Shown one piece after another: positions 25,446 to 33,417 of a stretch of 33,417 bases of DNA; the first letter of the stretch is position 1; every line of letters starts with the position of its first letter. The stretch is from Xylophilus sp. ASV27. Its GTDB lineage: Bacteria > Pseudomonadota > Gammaproteobacteria > Burkholderiales > Burkholderiaceae_C. The translations under genes and the position numbers were made by a program. The stretch lies in assembly GCF_016428875.1 (NCBI RefSeq), contig NZ_JAELTO010000043.1, positions 1-33,417 of the forward strand. The letters run 5' to 3'. The notes beneath the pieces were generated by a model. That model searched no databases, was not told the DNA's origin, and saw only the letters and a list, made by a program, of their open reading frames with translations.

Positions 25446-26339
25446 ATGATGAAGCCGCTCACACGCATCGAACACTCGCTGGCCATGGCCATCTCGCAGG
25501 GGGAGGCGCCGGGGTGCCCCGCCAAGCTCGCCGGCGCGATCCGGCACGCGGTGTTTCCGGGCGGCGCCCGGGTGCGGCCCCAGTTGTGCCTGGCGGTGGC
25601 GGCCGCCTGCGGCGACGACGATCCGGCACTGTCGAGCGCTGCGGCCAGCGCGGTCGAACTGCTGCACTGCGCTTCGCTGGTGCATGACGACCTGCCCTGC
25701 TTCGACAACTCGCCCACCCGGCGCGGGCGCGCCTCGGTGCACTACGCCTATGGCGAGCCGCTGGCCGTGCTCGCGGGCGATGCGCTGATCATCCTGGCCT
25801 TCCAGACGCTGACCTTGGGCGCCGCGCGTTCGCCGCAGCGCCTGCCGGCCCTGATCACCATGGTGGCGCAGAGCGTGGGCATGCCCTTTGGCGCCGTCGC
25901 CGGCCAGGCCTGGGAGTCGGAGCCGCGCGTGAACCTGCAGGATTACCAGCGCGCCAAGACCGGCGCGCTGTTCGCCGCCGCGACCATGGGCGGCGCGCAG
26001 GCCGCGGGCGCCGATCCCGAGATCTGGCGCGGCTTTGGCGACTGGCTGGGCGAGGCCTACCAGGCCGCCGACGACATCCGCGACGTGATCGGCGACCCGA
26101 GCGTGCTGGGCAAGCCGGCCGGACGCGACATGGCCCTGCTGCGGCCGAGCGCGGCGACCGAACTGGGGCTGGAGGGCGCTGTCGAATATTTCGACCAGCT
26201 GGTGGCGCGCGCCATCGCCGCCGTGCCCGACTGTGCGGGGGCGGAGGGACTGCGCACCCTGGTACGGCACGAGGCCGAACGCCTGGTGCCCAAGGATTCG
26301 CTGGCCGGATCGCTGCGTGCCGCAGCGGCTGCCGCCTGA
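25446..26339 (+). CDS. crtE: Geranylgeranyl diphosphate synthase CrtE
   Basis: 297 residues. CrtE makes C20 geranylgeranyl diphosphate for carotenoids and for the bacteriochlorophyll tail. The two Asp-rich motifs are DDLPCFDN (81-88) and DDIRD (209-213), with VFPGGARVRPQL as the family GGKR(I/V)RP-type loop. The ATG at 25446 is preceded by a GAGG ribosome binding site; a GTG two codons upstream and a second ATG at 25449 are less likely. It is the first gene of the plus-strand superoperon crtEF-bchCXYZ-pufBA. Confidence 0.96.
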   Translation: MMKPLTRIEHSLAMAISQGEAPGCPAKLAGAIRHAVFPGGARVRPQLCLAVAAACGDDDPALSSAAASAVELLHCASLVHDDLPCFDNSPTRRGRASVHYAYGEPLAVLAGDALIILAFQTLTLGAARSPQRLPALITMVAQSVGMPFGAVAGQAWESEPRVNLQDYQRAKTGALFAAATMGGAQAAGADPEIWRGFGDWLGEAYQAADDIRDVIGDPSVLGKPAGRDMALLRPSAATELGLEGAVEYFDQLVARAIAAVPDCAGAEGLRTLVRHEAERLVPKDSLAGSLRAAAAAA

Positions 26340-26373
26340 TTCGCCGCCACCGCCACCGCCACAGGCCCGCGCC

Positions 26374-27543
26374 ATGCAGTCGCTGCCGCTTGCCCGCCAC
26401 AGCGCCCCCCCTTCGTGGCGCGCGGCATGGCGCGAGCGCTGGCTGGCGCTGCGCGACCGCCTGCTGGCCAGCCGCGCCTTCCAGCGGCGTGCGGCGGCTT
26501 TCCCGCTGACCCGGCCGATCGCGCAGCGGCGTGCCGGCGCGCTGTTCGACCTGGTGGCCGGCTTCGTCTACTCGCAGGTGCTGCTGGCCTGCGTGCAACT
26601 GCGGCTGTTCGACCTTCTGTCGCAAGGGCCGCTGGCGTTGAACGACATCGCGCAAAGGCTGGACCTGCCGGCCGAGTCGGCCGAGCGCCTGCTGGCCGCG
26701 GCGGTGGCGCTGCGCCTGGTCGAAGCGCGCAGCGGCGGGCGCTTCGGGCTCGGCGAACTGGGCGCGCCGATGGTCGGCAACACCGCCATCGCCGCCATGG
26801 TGGAACACCACCGCGCGCTCTATGCCGATCTGGCCGATCCGGTGGCGCTGCTGCGCGGCCAGGCGCGCAGCGCGGCATTGGCGGGCTACTGGCCCTATGC
26901 GGGCGCGGCGCGGCCGGACGGTCTCTCGGGTGACAGCGTGGCGGAGTATTCGGCCTTGATGGCCGCCTCGCAGCCGCTGGTCTGCGACGAGATCCTCGAC
27001 GCCTATGCGCTGCACGGCCATCGATGCCTGCTCGACGTCGGCGGCGGCGAGGGTGCTTTCCTCATCAGCGCGGCGGCGCGTGCGCCCTCGCTGCGGCTGA
27101 TGCTGTTCGACCTGCCGGCGGTGGCCGAACGCGCACGCGCGCGCTGCGCGGCGGCCGGCCTCGGTGCACGGCTGCGGATCGAAGGCGGCAGCTTCCTCAC
27201 GGATCCGCTGCCAAAGGGCGCGGACATCGCCACGCTGGTGCGCGTGATTCACGACCACGACGATGCGGCGGCGATGCGCATCCTCGATGCGGTGAGGCAG
27301 GCGCTGTCGCCGGGCGGCACCCTGCTGCTGGCGGAGCCCATGGCGCATACGCCGGGCGCCGAATCCATGGGGGACGCCTATTTCGGCTTCTACCTGCTCG
27401 CCATGGGAAAGGGCAAGCCACGCAGCGCGGCGACGCTGCAGGCCATGCTGCACTCGGCCGGTTTCCAGGAGGTGCGGCAGGTGCCGACGCGCATGCCGCT
27501 GCAGGTCGGGCTCATCGTGGCGCGAACAGGGCTTGCGTCATGA
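26374..27543 (+). CDS. crtF: Demethylspheroidene O-methyltransferase CrtF
   Basis: 389 residues, an S-adenosylmethionine-dependent O-methyltransferase that methylates the C1 hydroxyl group created by CrtC. An N-terminal winged-helix dimerisation domain (AGFVYSQVLLACVQLRLFDLL, RLDLPAESAERLLAAAVAL) leads into the methyltransferase fold with the glycine-rich motif LLDVGGGEGAFL and RVIHDHDD for catalysis. The ATG at 26374 fits the family start; its ribosome binding site is poor, and a cgccac triplet-like repeat fills the 34-bp gap after crtE. Longer open sequence upstream overlaps crtE and was excluded. Confidence 0.94.
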   Translation: MQSLPLARHSAPPSWRAAWRERWLALRDRLLASRAFQRRAAAFPLTRPIAQRRAGALFDLVAGFVYSQVLLACVQLRLFDLLSQGPLALNDIAQRLDLPAESAERLLAAAVALRLVEARSGGRFGLGELGAPMVGNTAIAAMVEHHRALYADLADPVALLRGQARSAALAGYWPYAGAARPDGLSGDSVAEYSALMAASQPLVCDEILDAYALHGHRCLLDVGGGEGAFLISAAARAPSLRLMLFDLPAVAERARARCAAAGLGARLRIEGGSFLTDPLPKGADIATLVRVIHDHDDAAAMRILDAVRQALSPGGTLLLAEPMAHTPGAESMGDAYFGFYLLAMGKGKPRSAATLQAMLHSAGFQEVRQVPTRMPLQVGLIVARTGLAS

Positions 27544-27562
27544 CGGGTTCTGGATGTGTAAT
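27533..27562 (+). promoter_or_regulatory. Possible promoter for bchC
   Basis: TTGCGT (27533-27538) and TGTAAT (27557-27562) are spaced by 18 bp, starting within the last codons of crtF. The -10 coincides with the first half of the PpsR-type site at 27557-27574. The position 30 bp ahead of bchC is plausible. Confidence 0.45.
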
Positions 27563-27574
27563 GCAAACTAGACA
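27557..27574. promoter_or_regulatory. PpsR/CrtJ-type site upstream of bchC
   Basis: TGTAATGCAAACTAGACA fits TGT-N12-ACA. It lies in the 51-bp gap between crtF and bchC, 20 bp before the bchC start codon. This matches the bchC control region of other purple bacteria, where CrtJ/PpsR represses bchC. Confidence 0.7.
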
Positions 27575-27594
27575 CTTGATGTAGTCTTAGAAAA

Positions 27595-28563
27595 ATGACA
27601 CACGCTGCATTCCCGATGAAAACGCTGGCCGTGGTCCTCCAAGGGCCCCGCGAACTGGCATTGACCCACCTGGCCCTGGACGAGCCGACGGAGCAGGACG
27701 TGGTGGTCGACATCGAATGGAGCGGCATCAGCACCGGCACCGAGCGGCTGCTGTGGTCCGGCCGCATGCCGCACTTCCCGGGCATGGGCTATCCGCTGGT
27801 GCCGGGCTATGAGTCGGTTGGCGTGGTGCGCAGCGCGGGCCGCGATTCGGGCGGCACCGTCGGCAAGCGCGTCTTCGTGCCGGGCGCCAAGTGCTTTGGC
27901 GAGGTGCGCGGCCTGTTCGGCGGCGCCGCATCGACCGTGGTGCTGCCGGGTGCGCGCACCCTGGCCTTCGAGGCCGGCGACGACGCGTCCGCCGAACAGG
28001 GCGTGCTGCTGGCACTGGCGGCCACCGCCCATCACGTGAGCTCGGCCGGCGGCGGCGCGCAGCCCGATCTGATCATCGGCCACGGCGTGCTCGGCCGCAT
28101 GGTGGCGCGCATTGCGGTTGCCCTGGGCGCCGCGCCGGTGGTCTGGGAGACCAACGCGCTGCGGCGCGAAGGCGGCCAGGGCTACCAGGTGTGCGACCCC
28201 GCCGCCGACACGCGCCGCGATTACCGCAGCATCTGCGACGTGAGCGGCGACGCCTCCTTGCTCGACACGCTCATCGGCCGGCTCGCCCCGGGCGGCGAGA
28301 TCGTGCTGGCGGGCTTCTACGACGAGCTGCTGTCCTTCACCTTCGCGCCGGCCTTCATGCGCGAGGCCCGCATCCGCATCGCGGCGCAATGGCAGCCGCA
28401 GGACCTGGCCGCGGTGCGTTCGCTGATGCAGTCGGGCCGGCTGTCGCTGGACGGGCTCATCACCCACCGCGCGCAGGCCACCGAGGCCGACAGCGCGTTC
28501 CGCACCGCATTCGGCGATCCCGCCTGCCTGAAGATGGTGCTCGACTGGAGAAGCTGCAAATGA
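27595..28563 (+). CDS. bchC: 3-Hydroxyethyl bacteriochlorophyllide a dehydrogenase BchC
   Basis: 322 residues, an MDR-like dehydrogenase that oxidises the 3-hydroxyethyl group of bacteriochlorophyllide to acetyl. The N-terminal SGISTGTERLLWSGRMPHFPGMGYPLVPGYE is a BchC hallmark, and the nucleotide-binding segment is DLIIGHGVLGRMVARIAVALG. The zinc-site residues of other alcohol dehydrogenases are absent, as normal for BchC. The ATG at 27595 is preferred; a second at 27616 is possible, and neither has a strong ribosome binding site. The stop overlaps the bchX start (ATGA). Confidence 0.96.
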   Translation: MTHAAFPMKTLAVVLQGPRELALTHLALDEPTEQDVVVDIEWSGISTGTERLLWSGRMPHFPGMGYPLVPGYESVGVVRSAGRDSGGTVGKRVFVPGAKCFGEVRGLFGGAASTVVLPGARTLAFEAGDDASAEQGVLLALAATAHHVSSAGGGAQPDLIIGHGVLGRMVARIAVALGAAPVVWETNALRREGGQGYQVCDPAADTRRDYRSICDVSGDASLLDTLIGRLAPGGEIVLAGFYDELLSFTFAPAFMREARIRIAAQWQPQDLAAVRSLMQSGRLSLDGLITHRAQATEADSAFRTAFGDPACLKMVLDWRSCK

Positions 28564-29579
28564 CATCCACCCACGTCATCGCCGAGGGAACTCCGGTGCG
28601 CTTCATGCAGCAGCAGGCCCTGCGCGCCGAGGCCGCGATCGAACCCGACGCGGTAAGCACCGCGCCCGCCACCAAGGACACGCAGATCATCGCCATCTAC
28701 GGCAAGGGCGGGATCGGCAAGAGCTTCACGCTCGCCAACCTCAGCTACATGATGGCGCAGCAGGGCAAGAAGGTGCTGCTGATCGGCTGCGATCCCAAGA
28801 GCGACACCACCAGCCTTCTGTTCGGCGGCCGCGCCTGCCCGACCATCATCGAGACCAGCAGCAAGAAGAAACTCGCCGGCGAGGCCGTGGCCATCGGCGA
28901 CGTGTGCTTCAAGCGCGACGGCGTGTACGCCATGGAGCTCGGCGGCCCCGAGGTCGGCCGCGGCTGCGGCGGACGCGGCATCATCCACGGCTTCGAGCTG
29001 CTGGAGAAGCTGGGCTTCCACGAGTGGGGCTTCGACTACGTGCTGCTCGACTTCCTGGGCGACGTGGTCTGCGGCGGCTTCGGCCTGCCGATCGCGCGCG
29101 ACATGTGCCAGAAGGTGATCGTGGTGGCCAGCAACGACCTGCAGTCGCTCTACGTCGCCAACAACGTCTGCTCGGCCGTGGAGTACTTCCGCAAGCTCGG
29201 CGGCAACGTCGGCGTGGCTGGCATGGTGATCAACCGCGACGACGGCACCGGCGAGGCCAAGGCTTTCGCCGAGCAGGTCGGCATCCCGGTGCTCTCCGTC
29301 ATCCCGGCCGACGACGACATCCGCCGCAAGAGCGCCAGCTACGAAATCATCGGCCGCCCCGAATCCCCCTGGGGCCCGATGTTCGCGGAGCTGGCCGAGA
29401 ACGTCGGCAACTCCGCGCCCATGCGCCCCAGGCCCATGACGCAGGACGGCCTGCTCGGCCTGTTCTCGGCAGCCTCGGTGGGCCGCGACGTGGTGCTGGA
29501 GCCGGCGACGCAGTTCGACATGTGCGGCAAGAGCGAATCGAAGAAGGAAACGCTCGAAGTCGTCTACGACGAAGTCTGA
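28560..29579 (+). CDS. bchX: Chlorophyllide a reductase iron protein BchX
   Basis: 339 residues. BchX is the nitrogenase-iron-protein-like ATPase of chlorophyllide a oxidoreductase; it passes electrons to BchYZ, which reduce the C7=C8 bond of ring B. The P-loop is YGKGGIGKS (47-55), and the cysteines C136 (GRGCGGRG) and C171 (DVVCGGFG) bind the inter-subunit [4Fe-4S] cluster. CDPKSDTTSLLFGG is the switch region. An N-terminal extension of about 40 residues before the P-loop domain is typical of BchX and not of BchL. The start overlaps the bchC stop. Confidence 0.97.
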   Translation: MTSTHVIAEGTPVRFMQQQALRAEAAIEPDAVSTAPATKDTQIIAIYGKGGIGKSFTLANLSYMMAQQGKKVLLIGCDPKSDTTSLLFGGRACPTIIETSSKKKLAGEAVAIGDVCFKRDGVYAMELGGPEVGRGCGGRGIIHGFELLEKLGFHEWGFDYVLLDFLGDVVCGGFGLPIARDMCQKVIVVASNDLQSLYVANNVCSAVEYFRKLGGNVGVAGMVINRDDGTGEAKAFAEQVGIPVLSVIPADDDIRRKSASYEIIGRPESPWGPMFAELAENVGNSAPMRPRPMTQDGLLGLFSAASVGRDVVLEPATQFDMCGKSESKKETLEVVYDEV

Positions 29580-29590
29580 GCCCACACGCC

Positions 29591-31141
29591 ATGAGCGCCG
29601 TCATCCCCATCGTTCCCGTCAAGGTGCCGACCGCACTCGAAGGCGACGGCATGGGCTGCCACTCCGGCGGCGAGGCCATGCTGGCGGCCGCGAAGTCGGC
29701 CGGCAAGTCGGAGGTGCTCGCGCGGTACGCGCAGGACTACCCGAAGGACGCCACTGCCGGCCCGCACGATCAGCCGCAGAGCATGTGCCCCGCATTCGGC
29801 GCGCTGCGCGTGGGCCTGCGCATGCGCCGCACGGCGACCATCCTCTCCGGATCGGCCTGCTGCGTGTACGGCCTCACCTTCACCTCCCACTTCTACGGCG
29901 CCCGGCGCAGCGTGGGCTATGTGCCGTTCAACAGCGAATCGCTGGTCACCGGCAAGCTGTTCGAGGACATCCGCGAGTCGGTCCACCAGGAGGCCGATCC
30001 GGCCAAGTACGACGCCATCGTCATCATCAACCTGTGCGTGCCCACCGCCAGCGGCGTGCCGCTGCAGATCCTGCCGAAGGAGATCAACGGCGTGCGCATC
30101 ATCGGCATCGACGTGCCGGGCTTTGGCGTGCCGACGCATGCCGAGGCCAAGGACGTGCTGGCCGGCGCCATGCTCCGGTACGCGCGCGCCGAGGTGCAGG
30201 CCGGCCCGGTGCAGGCGCCGCGTACCGGGCGCAGTGACAAGCCCACCATCACGCTGCTGGGCGAGATCTTCCCGGCCGATCCGGTGATCATCGGCCGCAT
30301 GCTGGAGCCCATGGGCCTGGCCGCGGGGCCGGTGGTGCCCACGCGCGAGTGGCGCGAGCTGTACGCGGCGCTCGACTGCGCGGCCGTGGCGGCGATCCAC
30401 CCCTTCTACACCGCGAGCATCCGCGAATTCGAGGCGGCCGGCCGCGCCATCGTCGGCTCTGCGCCGGTCGGTCATGACGGCACCGAAGCCTGGCTGCAGG
30501 CGGTGGGCCAGGCGGCCAACGTGCCGCAGGCGCAGATCGACGCGGTCAAGAATTTCATGCTGCCGGCCATCCGGGGCGCGCTGGCCAAGCTGCCCGTCAA
30601 GGGCCGCATCACGCTCTCGGGCTATGAAGGCTCGGAACTGCTCGTCGGCCGCCTGCTGGTCGAAAGCGGCGCCGACCTGCGCTACGTCGGCACCGCCTGC
30701 CCGCGCATGCCCTGGAGCGACGCCGACCGCCAGTGGCTCGAAGCCAAGGGCGTGCACGTGCAGTTCCGTGCCTCGCTCGAGCAGGACCTCGCCGCGCTGC
30801 ACGAATGGAAGCCCGATCTGGCCATCGGCACCACGCCGGTGGTGCAGGCCGCCAAGGAACTGCGCACCCCGGCGCTGTACTTCACCAACCTGATTTCCGC
30901 ACGGCCGCTGATGGGGCCGGCTGGCGCCGGGTCGCTCGGCACCGTGATCAATGCCGCCATCGGCAACAAGGCGCGCTTCGACGCGATGAGCGAGTTCTTC
31001 GGCAGCACCGGCACCGGCCACGCCACCGGCGTCTGGGAAGCAGCCCAGGGCGTGCCGCAGGAACGCGCGGATTTCAAGGCCGAGCAGCGCCGCCAGATGC
31101 TCAAGCTGGTCAAGAAGCGCAAGGCCGAGGAGATGATATGA
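29591..31141 (+). CDS. bchY: Chlorophyllide a reductase subunit BchY
   Basis: 516 residues, the NifD-like half of the catalytic BchYZ heterotetramer. The cysteines that hold the catalytic [4Fe-4S] cluster lie at C66 (MCPAFG), C90/C91 (SACCVYG) and C149 (INLCVPTA). [23 protein letters not shown]-type sequence and the C-terminal [21 protein letters not shown] are characteristic of the family. Translation begins at the ATG at 29591, 11 bp after bchX, without a clear ribosome binding site. Its stop is overlapped by an ATG at 31138 that has an ideal GAGGAG signal and opens a short relay frame to bchZ. Confidence 0.96.
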   Translation: MSAVIPIVPVKVPTALEGDGMGCHSGGEAMLAAAKSAGKSEVLARYAQDYPKDATAGPHDQPQSMCPAFGALRVGLRMRRTATILSGSACCVYGLTFTSHFYGARRSVGYVPFNSESLVTGKLFEDIRESVHQEADPAKYDAIVIINLCVPTASGVPLQILPKEINGVRIIGIDVPGFGVPTHAEAKDVLAGAMLRYARAEVQAGPVQAPRTGRSDKPTITLLGEIFPADPVIIGRMLEPMGLAAGPVVPTREWRELYAALDCAAVAAIHPFYTASIREFEAAGRAIVGSAPVGHDGTEAWLQAVGQAANVPQAQIDAVKNFMLPAIRGALAKLPVKGRITLSGYEGSELLVGRLLVESGADLRYVGTACPRMPWSDADRQWLEAKGVHVQFRASLEQDLAALHEWKPDLAIGTTPVVQAAKELRTPALYFTNLISARPLMGPAGAGSLGTVINAAIGNKARFDAMSEFFGSTGTGHATGVWEAAQGVPQERADFKAEQRRQMLKLVKKRKAEEMI

Positions 31142-31260
31142 AGCTCCCCCAGTCCTCGCGCACTTGGTGTCGCTTCGCCTTCCCCCTTGCCGGGGGCAGC
31201 ACCAGCGGCCCGGCAAAGCCGGTTCCGCGGTGTTTCCGGAAGGGGTCGATGCCATGCTAG
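31138..31260 (+). CDS. Short relay frame in the bchY-bchZ spacer (40 codons, doubtful as protein)
   Basis: The ATG at 31138 overlaps the bchY stop (ATGA) and has the ribosome binding site GAGGAG 5 nt upstream, inside bchY. The frame runs through the whole 112-bp spacer and ends at a TAG (31258-31260) just over the bchZ start (ATG at 31254). The peptide ([10 protein letters not shown]...) has no recognisable fold. Most likely it only carries ribosomes across inserted DNA so that bchZ stays coupled to bchY. Confidence 0.3.
   Translation: MKLPQSSRTWCRFAFPLAGGSTSGPAKPVPRCFRKGSMPC
31142..31253. repeat. Repeat-like hairpin insertion between bchY and bchZ
   Basis: The spacer contains two strong short hairpins, CCCCC-TTGCC-GGGGG (31182-31196) and CCGGC-AAA-GCCGG (31210-31222), followed by TTCCGCGGTGTTTCC. 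I recall strings of this sort (CCGGCAAAGCCGGTTCCGCGG) as intergenic repeats in Comamonadaceae; there is no second copy in this window. Other junctions in this operon from bchC to bchY are only -4 to 11 bp, so 112 bp looks inserted. Confidence 0.5.
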
Positions 31261-32732
31261 TGCTTGACCATGATCGTGCGGGCGGCTACTGGGGGGCGGT
31301 GTACGTGTTCACCGCCATCAAGGGGCTGCAGGTGGTGATCGACGGCCCGGTGGGCTGCGAGAACCTGCCGGTCACCTCCGTGCTGCACTACACCGACGCG
31401 CTGCCGCCGCACGAACTGCCCATCGTCGTCACCGGCCTGGCCGAGGAACAGTTGGGCCGCGAGGGCACCGAGGGCTCGATGCGCCGCGCGCACGCCGCGC
31501 TCGACCCGGACCTGCCTTCCGTCGTGGTCACCGGCTCCATTGCCGAGATGATCGGCGGCGGCGTCACGCCCGAGGGCACGGGCCTGCAGCGTTTCCTGCC
31601 GCGCACGATCGACGAGGACCAGTGGCAATGCGCCAACCGCGCGATGTTCTGGCTCTGGTCGGAGTACGGGCTCAAGAAGGTCCCGGCGCGCAAGCCGTTC
31701 GCCGAGCGTCCTGCCGGCGAGAAGCCGCGCGTGAACATCATCGGTCCGAGCTATGGCGCTTTCAATTGCCCGAGCGACCTGGCCGAGGTGCGCCGACTGG
31801 TGCAGGGCATCGGCGCCGAGGTGAACATGGTGTTCCCGCTCGGCAGCCATCTGGCCGACGTGTCGCGGCTGGTCGAGGCCGACGTGAACATCTGCATGTA
31901 CCGCGAGTTCGGCCGCATGCTGTGCGAGGCGCTGGAGCGCCCCTATCTGCAGGCGCCCATCGGGCTGCACAGCACGACGAAGTTCCTGCGCTCGCTCGGC
32001 GCGCTGCTGGGGATCGACCCGGAGCCCTTCATCGAACGCGAGAAGCACAGCACCATCAAGCCCATCTGGGACCTGTGGCGCTCGGTCACGCAGGACTTCT
32101 TCGGCACCGCCAGCTTCGGCGTGGTGGCCAACGAGACCTACACGCGCGGCATCCGCCACTTCCTCGAGGACGAGATGGGGCTGCCCTGCCACTTCGCGGT
32201 GGCTCGCGTGGCGGGCGCCAAGACCGACAACGCCGAGGTGCGGCGGCTGGTGCATGAGAAAACACCGCTGGTGCTCTACGGCAGCTACAACGAACGCATC
32301 TACCTGGCCGAGGCCGGTGGCGGCGGGATGATGAAGTCGACCTTCATACCCGCCTCGTTCCCGCTGCCGATCATCCGGCGCCACACGGGCACGCCCTTCA
32401 TGGGCTATGCCGGCGCCACTTTCATCATTCAGGAGTTCTGCAACGCGCTGTTCGATGCGCTGTTCCACATCCTGCCGCTGGGCACGGATCTGGACCGCGT
32501 GGAGCCGACGCCCGCGCGGCTCGACGCGCAGCCCGACAGCCCGTGGAACGACGACGCCCGGCAACTGCTCGACGAGTTCGTCGAGGCGCAGCCGGTGCTG
32601 GTGCAGATATCGGCGGCCAAGCGGCTGCGCGACCGCGTCGAGCGCGACGCGCGGCGCGCCGGCGAAGACCGCATCACCGCCGCGCGCGTCGCACGTTCAC
32701 GCGACGCCATGCGCGAGGGGGAGCCGGCATGA
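31254..32732 (+). CDS. bchZ: Chlorophyllide a reductase subunit BchZ
   Basis: 492 residues, the NifK-like partner of BchY. The N-terminus [20 protein letters not shown] followed by [30 protein letters not shown] is the canonical beginning, with C35 as cluster ligand; [22 protein letters not shown] and [31 protein letters not shown] are typical later. The start at 31254 matches the family exactly; the upstream 30 in-frame codons are repeat-derived and excluded. A weak ribosome binding site (AAGGGG) is present. The stop overlaps another ATG (ATGA at 32729-32732), but no pufQ can be recognised after it. Confidence 0.96.
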   Translation: MLVLDHDRAGGYWGAVYVFTAIKGLQVVIDGPVGCENLPVTSVLHYTDALPPHELPIVVTGLAEEQLGREGTEGSMRRAHAALDPDLPSVVVTGSIAEMIGGGVTPEGTGLQRFLPRTIDEDQWQCANRAMFWLWSEYGLKKVPARKPFAERPAGEKPRVNIIGPSYGAFNCPSDLAEVRRLVQGIGAEVNMVFPLGSHLADVSRLVEADVNICMYREFGRMLCEALERPYLQAPIGLHSTTKFLRSLGALLGIDPEPFIEREKHSTIKPIWDLWRSVTQDFFGTASFGVVANETYTRGIRHFLEDEMGLPCHFAVARVAGAKTDNAEVRRLVHEKTPLVLYGSYNERIYLAEAGGGGMMKSTFIPASFPLPIIRRHTGTPFMGYAGATFIIQEFCNALFDALFHILPLGTDLDRVEPTPARLDAQPDSPWNDDARQLLDEFVEAQPVLVQISAAKRLRDRVERDARRAGEDRITAARVARSRDAMREGEPA

Positions 32733-32776
32733 GCCACCCGCTGACTTCCTATGAAGAACCTGGCGGCCCGGCTGGT

Positions 32777-32828
32777 CCGCCGCAGAAGTTGCGGCGGCCC
32801 GTTGGCCGCTTCAATCCCCGCCGCGGGG
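32777..32828 (+). other. Hairpins in the bchZ-pufB leader
   Basis: The 141-bp gap between bchZ and pufB contains CCGCCGCA-GAAGT-TGCGGCGG (32777-32797, 8-bp stem) and CCCCG-CCG-CGGGG (32816-32828). No T-run follows either. They may mark an mRNA processing or stability boundary between the bch and puf parts of the superoperon. No pufQ-like membrane protein is encoded here. Confidence 0.5.
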
Positions 32829-32873
32829 GAAGTGCGCGGTGTGTGGCCATCAGGCCGATACGGAGTAAATACC

Positions 32874-33107
32874 ATGGTTCCAAAAGAGAGAGAGGGCTCA
32901 CTGTCCGGTCTGACCGAGCAGGAAGCCAAAGAGTTTCACGGCATCTTCATGACGAGCTTCATCATCTTCACGTTGATTGCAGTCGTCGCCCATTTCCTGG
33001 CATGGCAATGGAGGCCCTGGCTTCCGGGCGCCGGCGGCTATGCGGCGATCTTCAACGACGCCAAGGATGTCGCGCTCGCGGCGGTGTCCATCAGCTTGAA
33101 TGCCTAG
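32874..33107 (+). CDS. pufB: Light-harvesting 1 beta polypeptide PufB
   Basis: 77 residues. The LH1 beta apoprotein binds bacteriochlorophyll and carotenoid in the ring around the reaction centre. [20 protein letters not shown] is the family N-terminus, the membrane helix is [16 protein letters not shown] with the pigment-ligating H40, and QWRPWLPG is the standard end. A tail of about 25 residues ([20 protein letters not shown]...) continues past this, longer than in the best-known LH1 beta chains of about 50 residues. The ATG at 32874 has a GGAG ribosome binding site 8 nt away; longer upstream reading is leader sequence. Confidence 0.95.
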   Translation: MVPKEREGSLSGLTEQEAKEFHGIFMTSFIIFTLIAVVAHFLAWQWRPWLPGAGGYAAIFNDAKDVALAAVSISLNA

Positions 33108-33119
33108 AGGAGATACGAC

Positions 33120-33323
33120 ATGTGGCGAATCTGGATGCTGTTCGACCCGCGCAGGACGCTGGTCGCCCTGTTCACGTTCCTGTTCGTGCTGGCGCTGGTG
33201 ATTCATTTCATCCTGCTCAGCACCGACCGCTTCAATTGGCTCGAAGGGCCGAGAAAGAGCACGGTAGCCGCTGCGGCCCTGGCACCCATGCCGGCGCCGG
33301 CAACGGCAGCAACCGGCAAATAG
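33120..33323 (+). CDS. pufA: Light-harvesting 1 alpha polypeptide PufA
   Basis: 67 residues. [20 protein letters not shown] is the universal LH1 alpha beginning; the single membrane helix holds the pigment ligand H29 ([10 protein letters not shown]) and ends in RFNWLEG. A flexible Ala/Pro-rich tail follows. A GAGGAG ribosome binding site lies in the 12-bp gap after pufB. The gene is complete; only 19 further native bases remain before the adapter sequence, so the expected pufL is cut off. Confidence 0.96.
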   Translation: MWRIWMLFDPRRTLVALFTFLFVLALVIHFILLSTDRFNWLEGPRKSTVAAAALAPMPAPATAATGK

Positions 33324-33342
33324 CCGCGTTGCCGTGCAAACG

Positions 33343-33417
<75 letters not shown>

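Overview
This window is high-GC DNA from a phototrophic betaproteobacterium, most likely a Burkholderiales/Comamonadaceae-type purple bacterium. The basis is an acsF-independent set of purple-bacterial pigment genes (crt, bciA, bchCXYZ, pufBA), an AcnD/PrpF-type methylcitrate pathway with an XRE/DUF2083 regulator, a complete ccmABCDEFGHI operon, and short palindromic intergenic repeats of the kind I associate with Comamonadaceae. I cannot name the genus. The right end is not biological: from 33343 the sequence is the 19-bp Nextera/Tn5 mosaic end followed by AAAA and 52 G, so the contig stops just after pufA and pufL/M are missing only because of the assembly break.

Layout. 1-2051: regulators (an FCD/GntR protein with a histone-like basic tail, then MetR on the minus strand). 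2162-4456: metE, divergent from metR across a palindromic operator. 4508-11495: propionate catabolism, with a ScfR/PrpR-like regulator divergent from an acyl-CoA thioesterase gene that is translationally coupled to prpC, then acnD and prpF; prpB is not present. 11562-11840: an intergenic palindromic repeat, a terminator and a 58-aa DUF2158 gene. 11923-18612: the ccm operon on the minus strand, all genes overlapping end to start, with a 161-bp IS5-like miniature element inserted in ccmH. 18641-33323: the photosynthesis cluster as crtI-crtB-orf45 (+), bciA-orf117-crtC-crtD (-), and crtE-crtF-bchC-bchX-bchY-bchZ-pufB-pufA (+).

How the genes work together. CrtE, CrtB, CrtI, CrtC, CrtD and CrtF make methoxylated acyclic carotenoids (spheroidene/spirilloxanthin type). 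BciA reduces the 8-vinyl group, BchXYZ and BchC convert chlorophyllide a toward bacteriochlorophyllide a, and PufB/PufA are the LH1 apoproteins that bind the pigments. Three TGT-N12-ACA (PpsR/CrtJ-type) sites lie exactly in the three divergent or leading promoter regions of this cluster. One of them occupies the 28-bp gap between crtI and the cytochrome c maturation operon, which suggests that haem-attachment capacity and pigment synthesis may share a redox/light-responsive switch.

The most distinctive observations are: (1) the IS5-type miniature element in ccmH, with 19-bp inverted ends and a CTAA duplication, which adds exactly 55 codons in frame; (2) a repeat-like 112-bp insertion between bchY and bchZ that carries a 40-codon relay frame linking the bchY stop to the bchZ start; (3) the shared ccmA/crtI PpsR site; and (4) the sequencing-adapter end.
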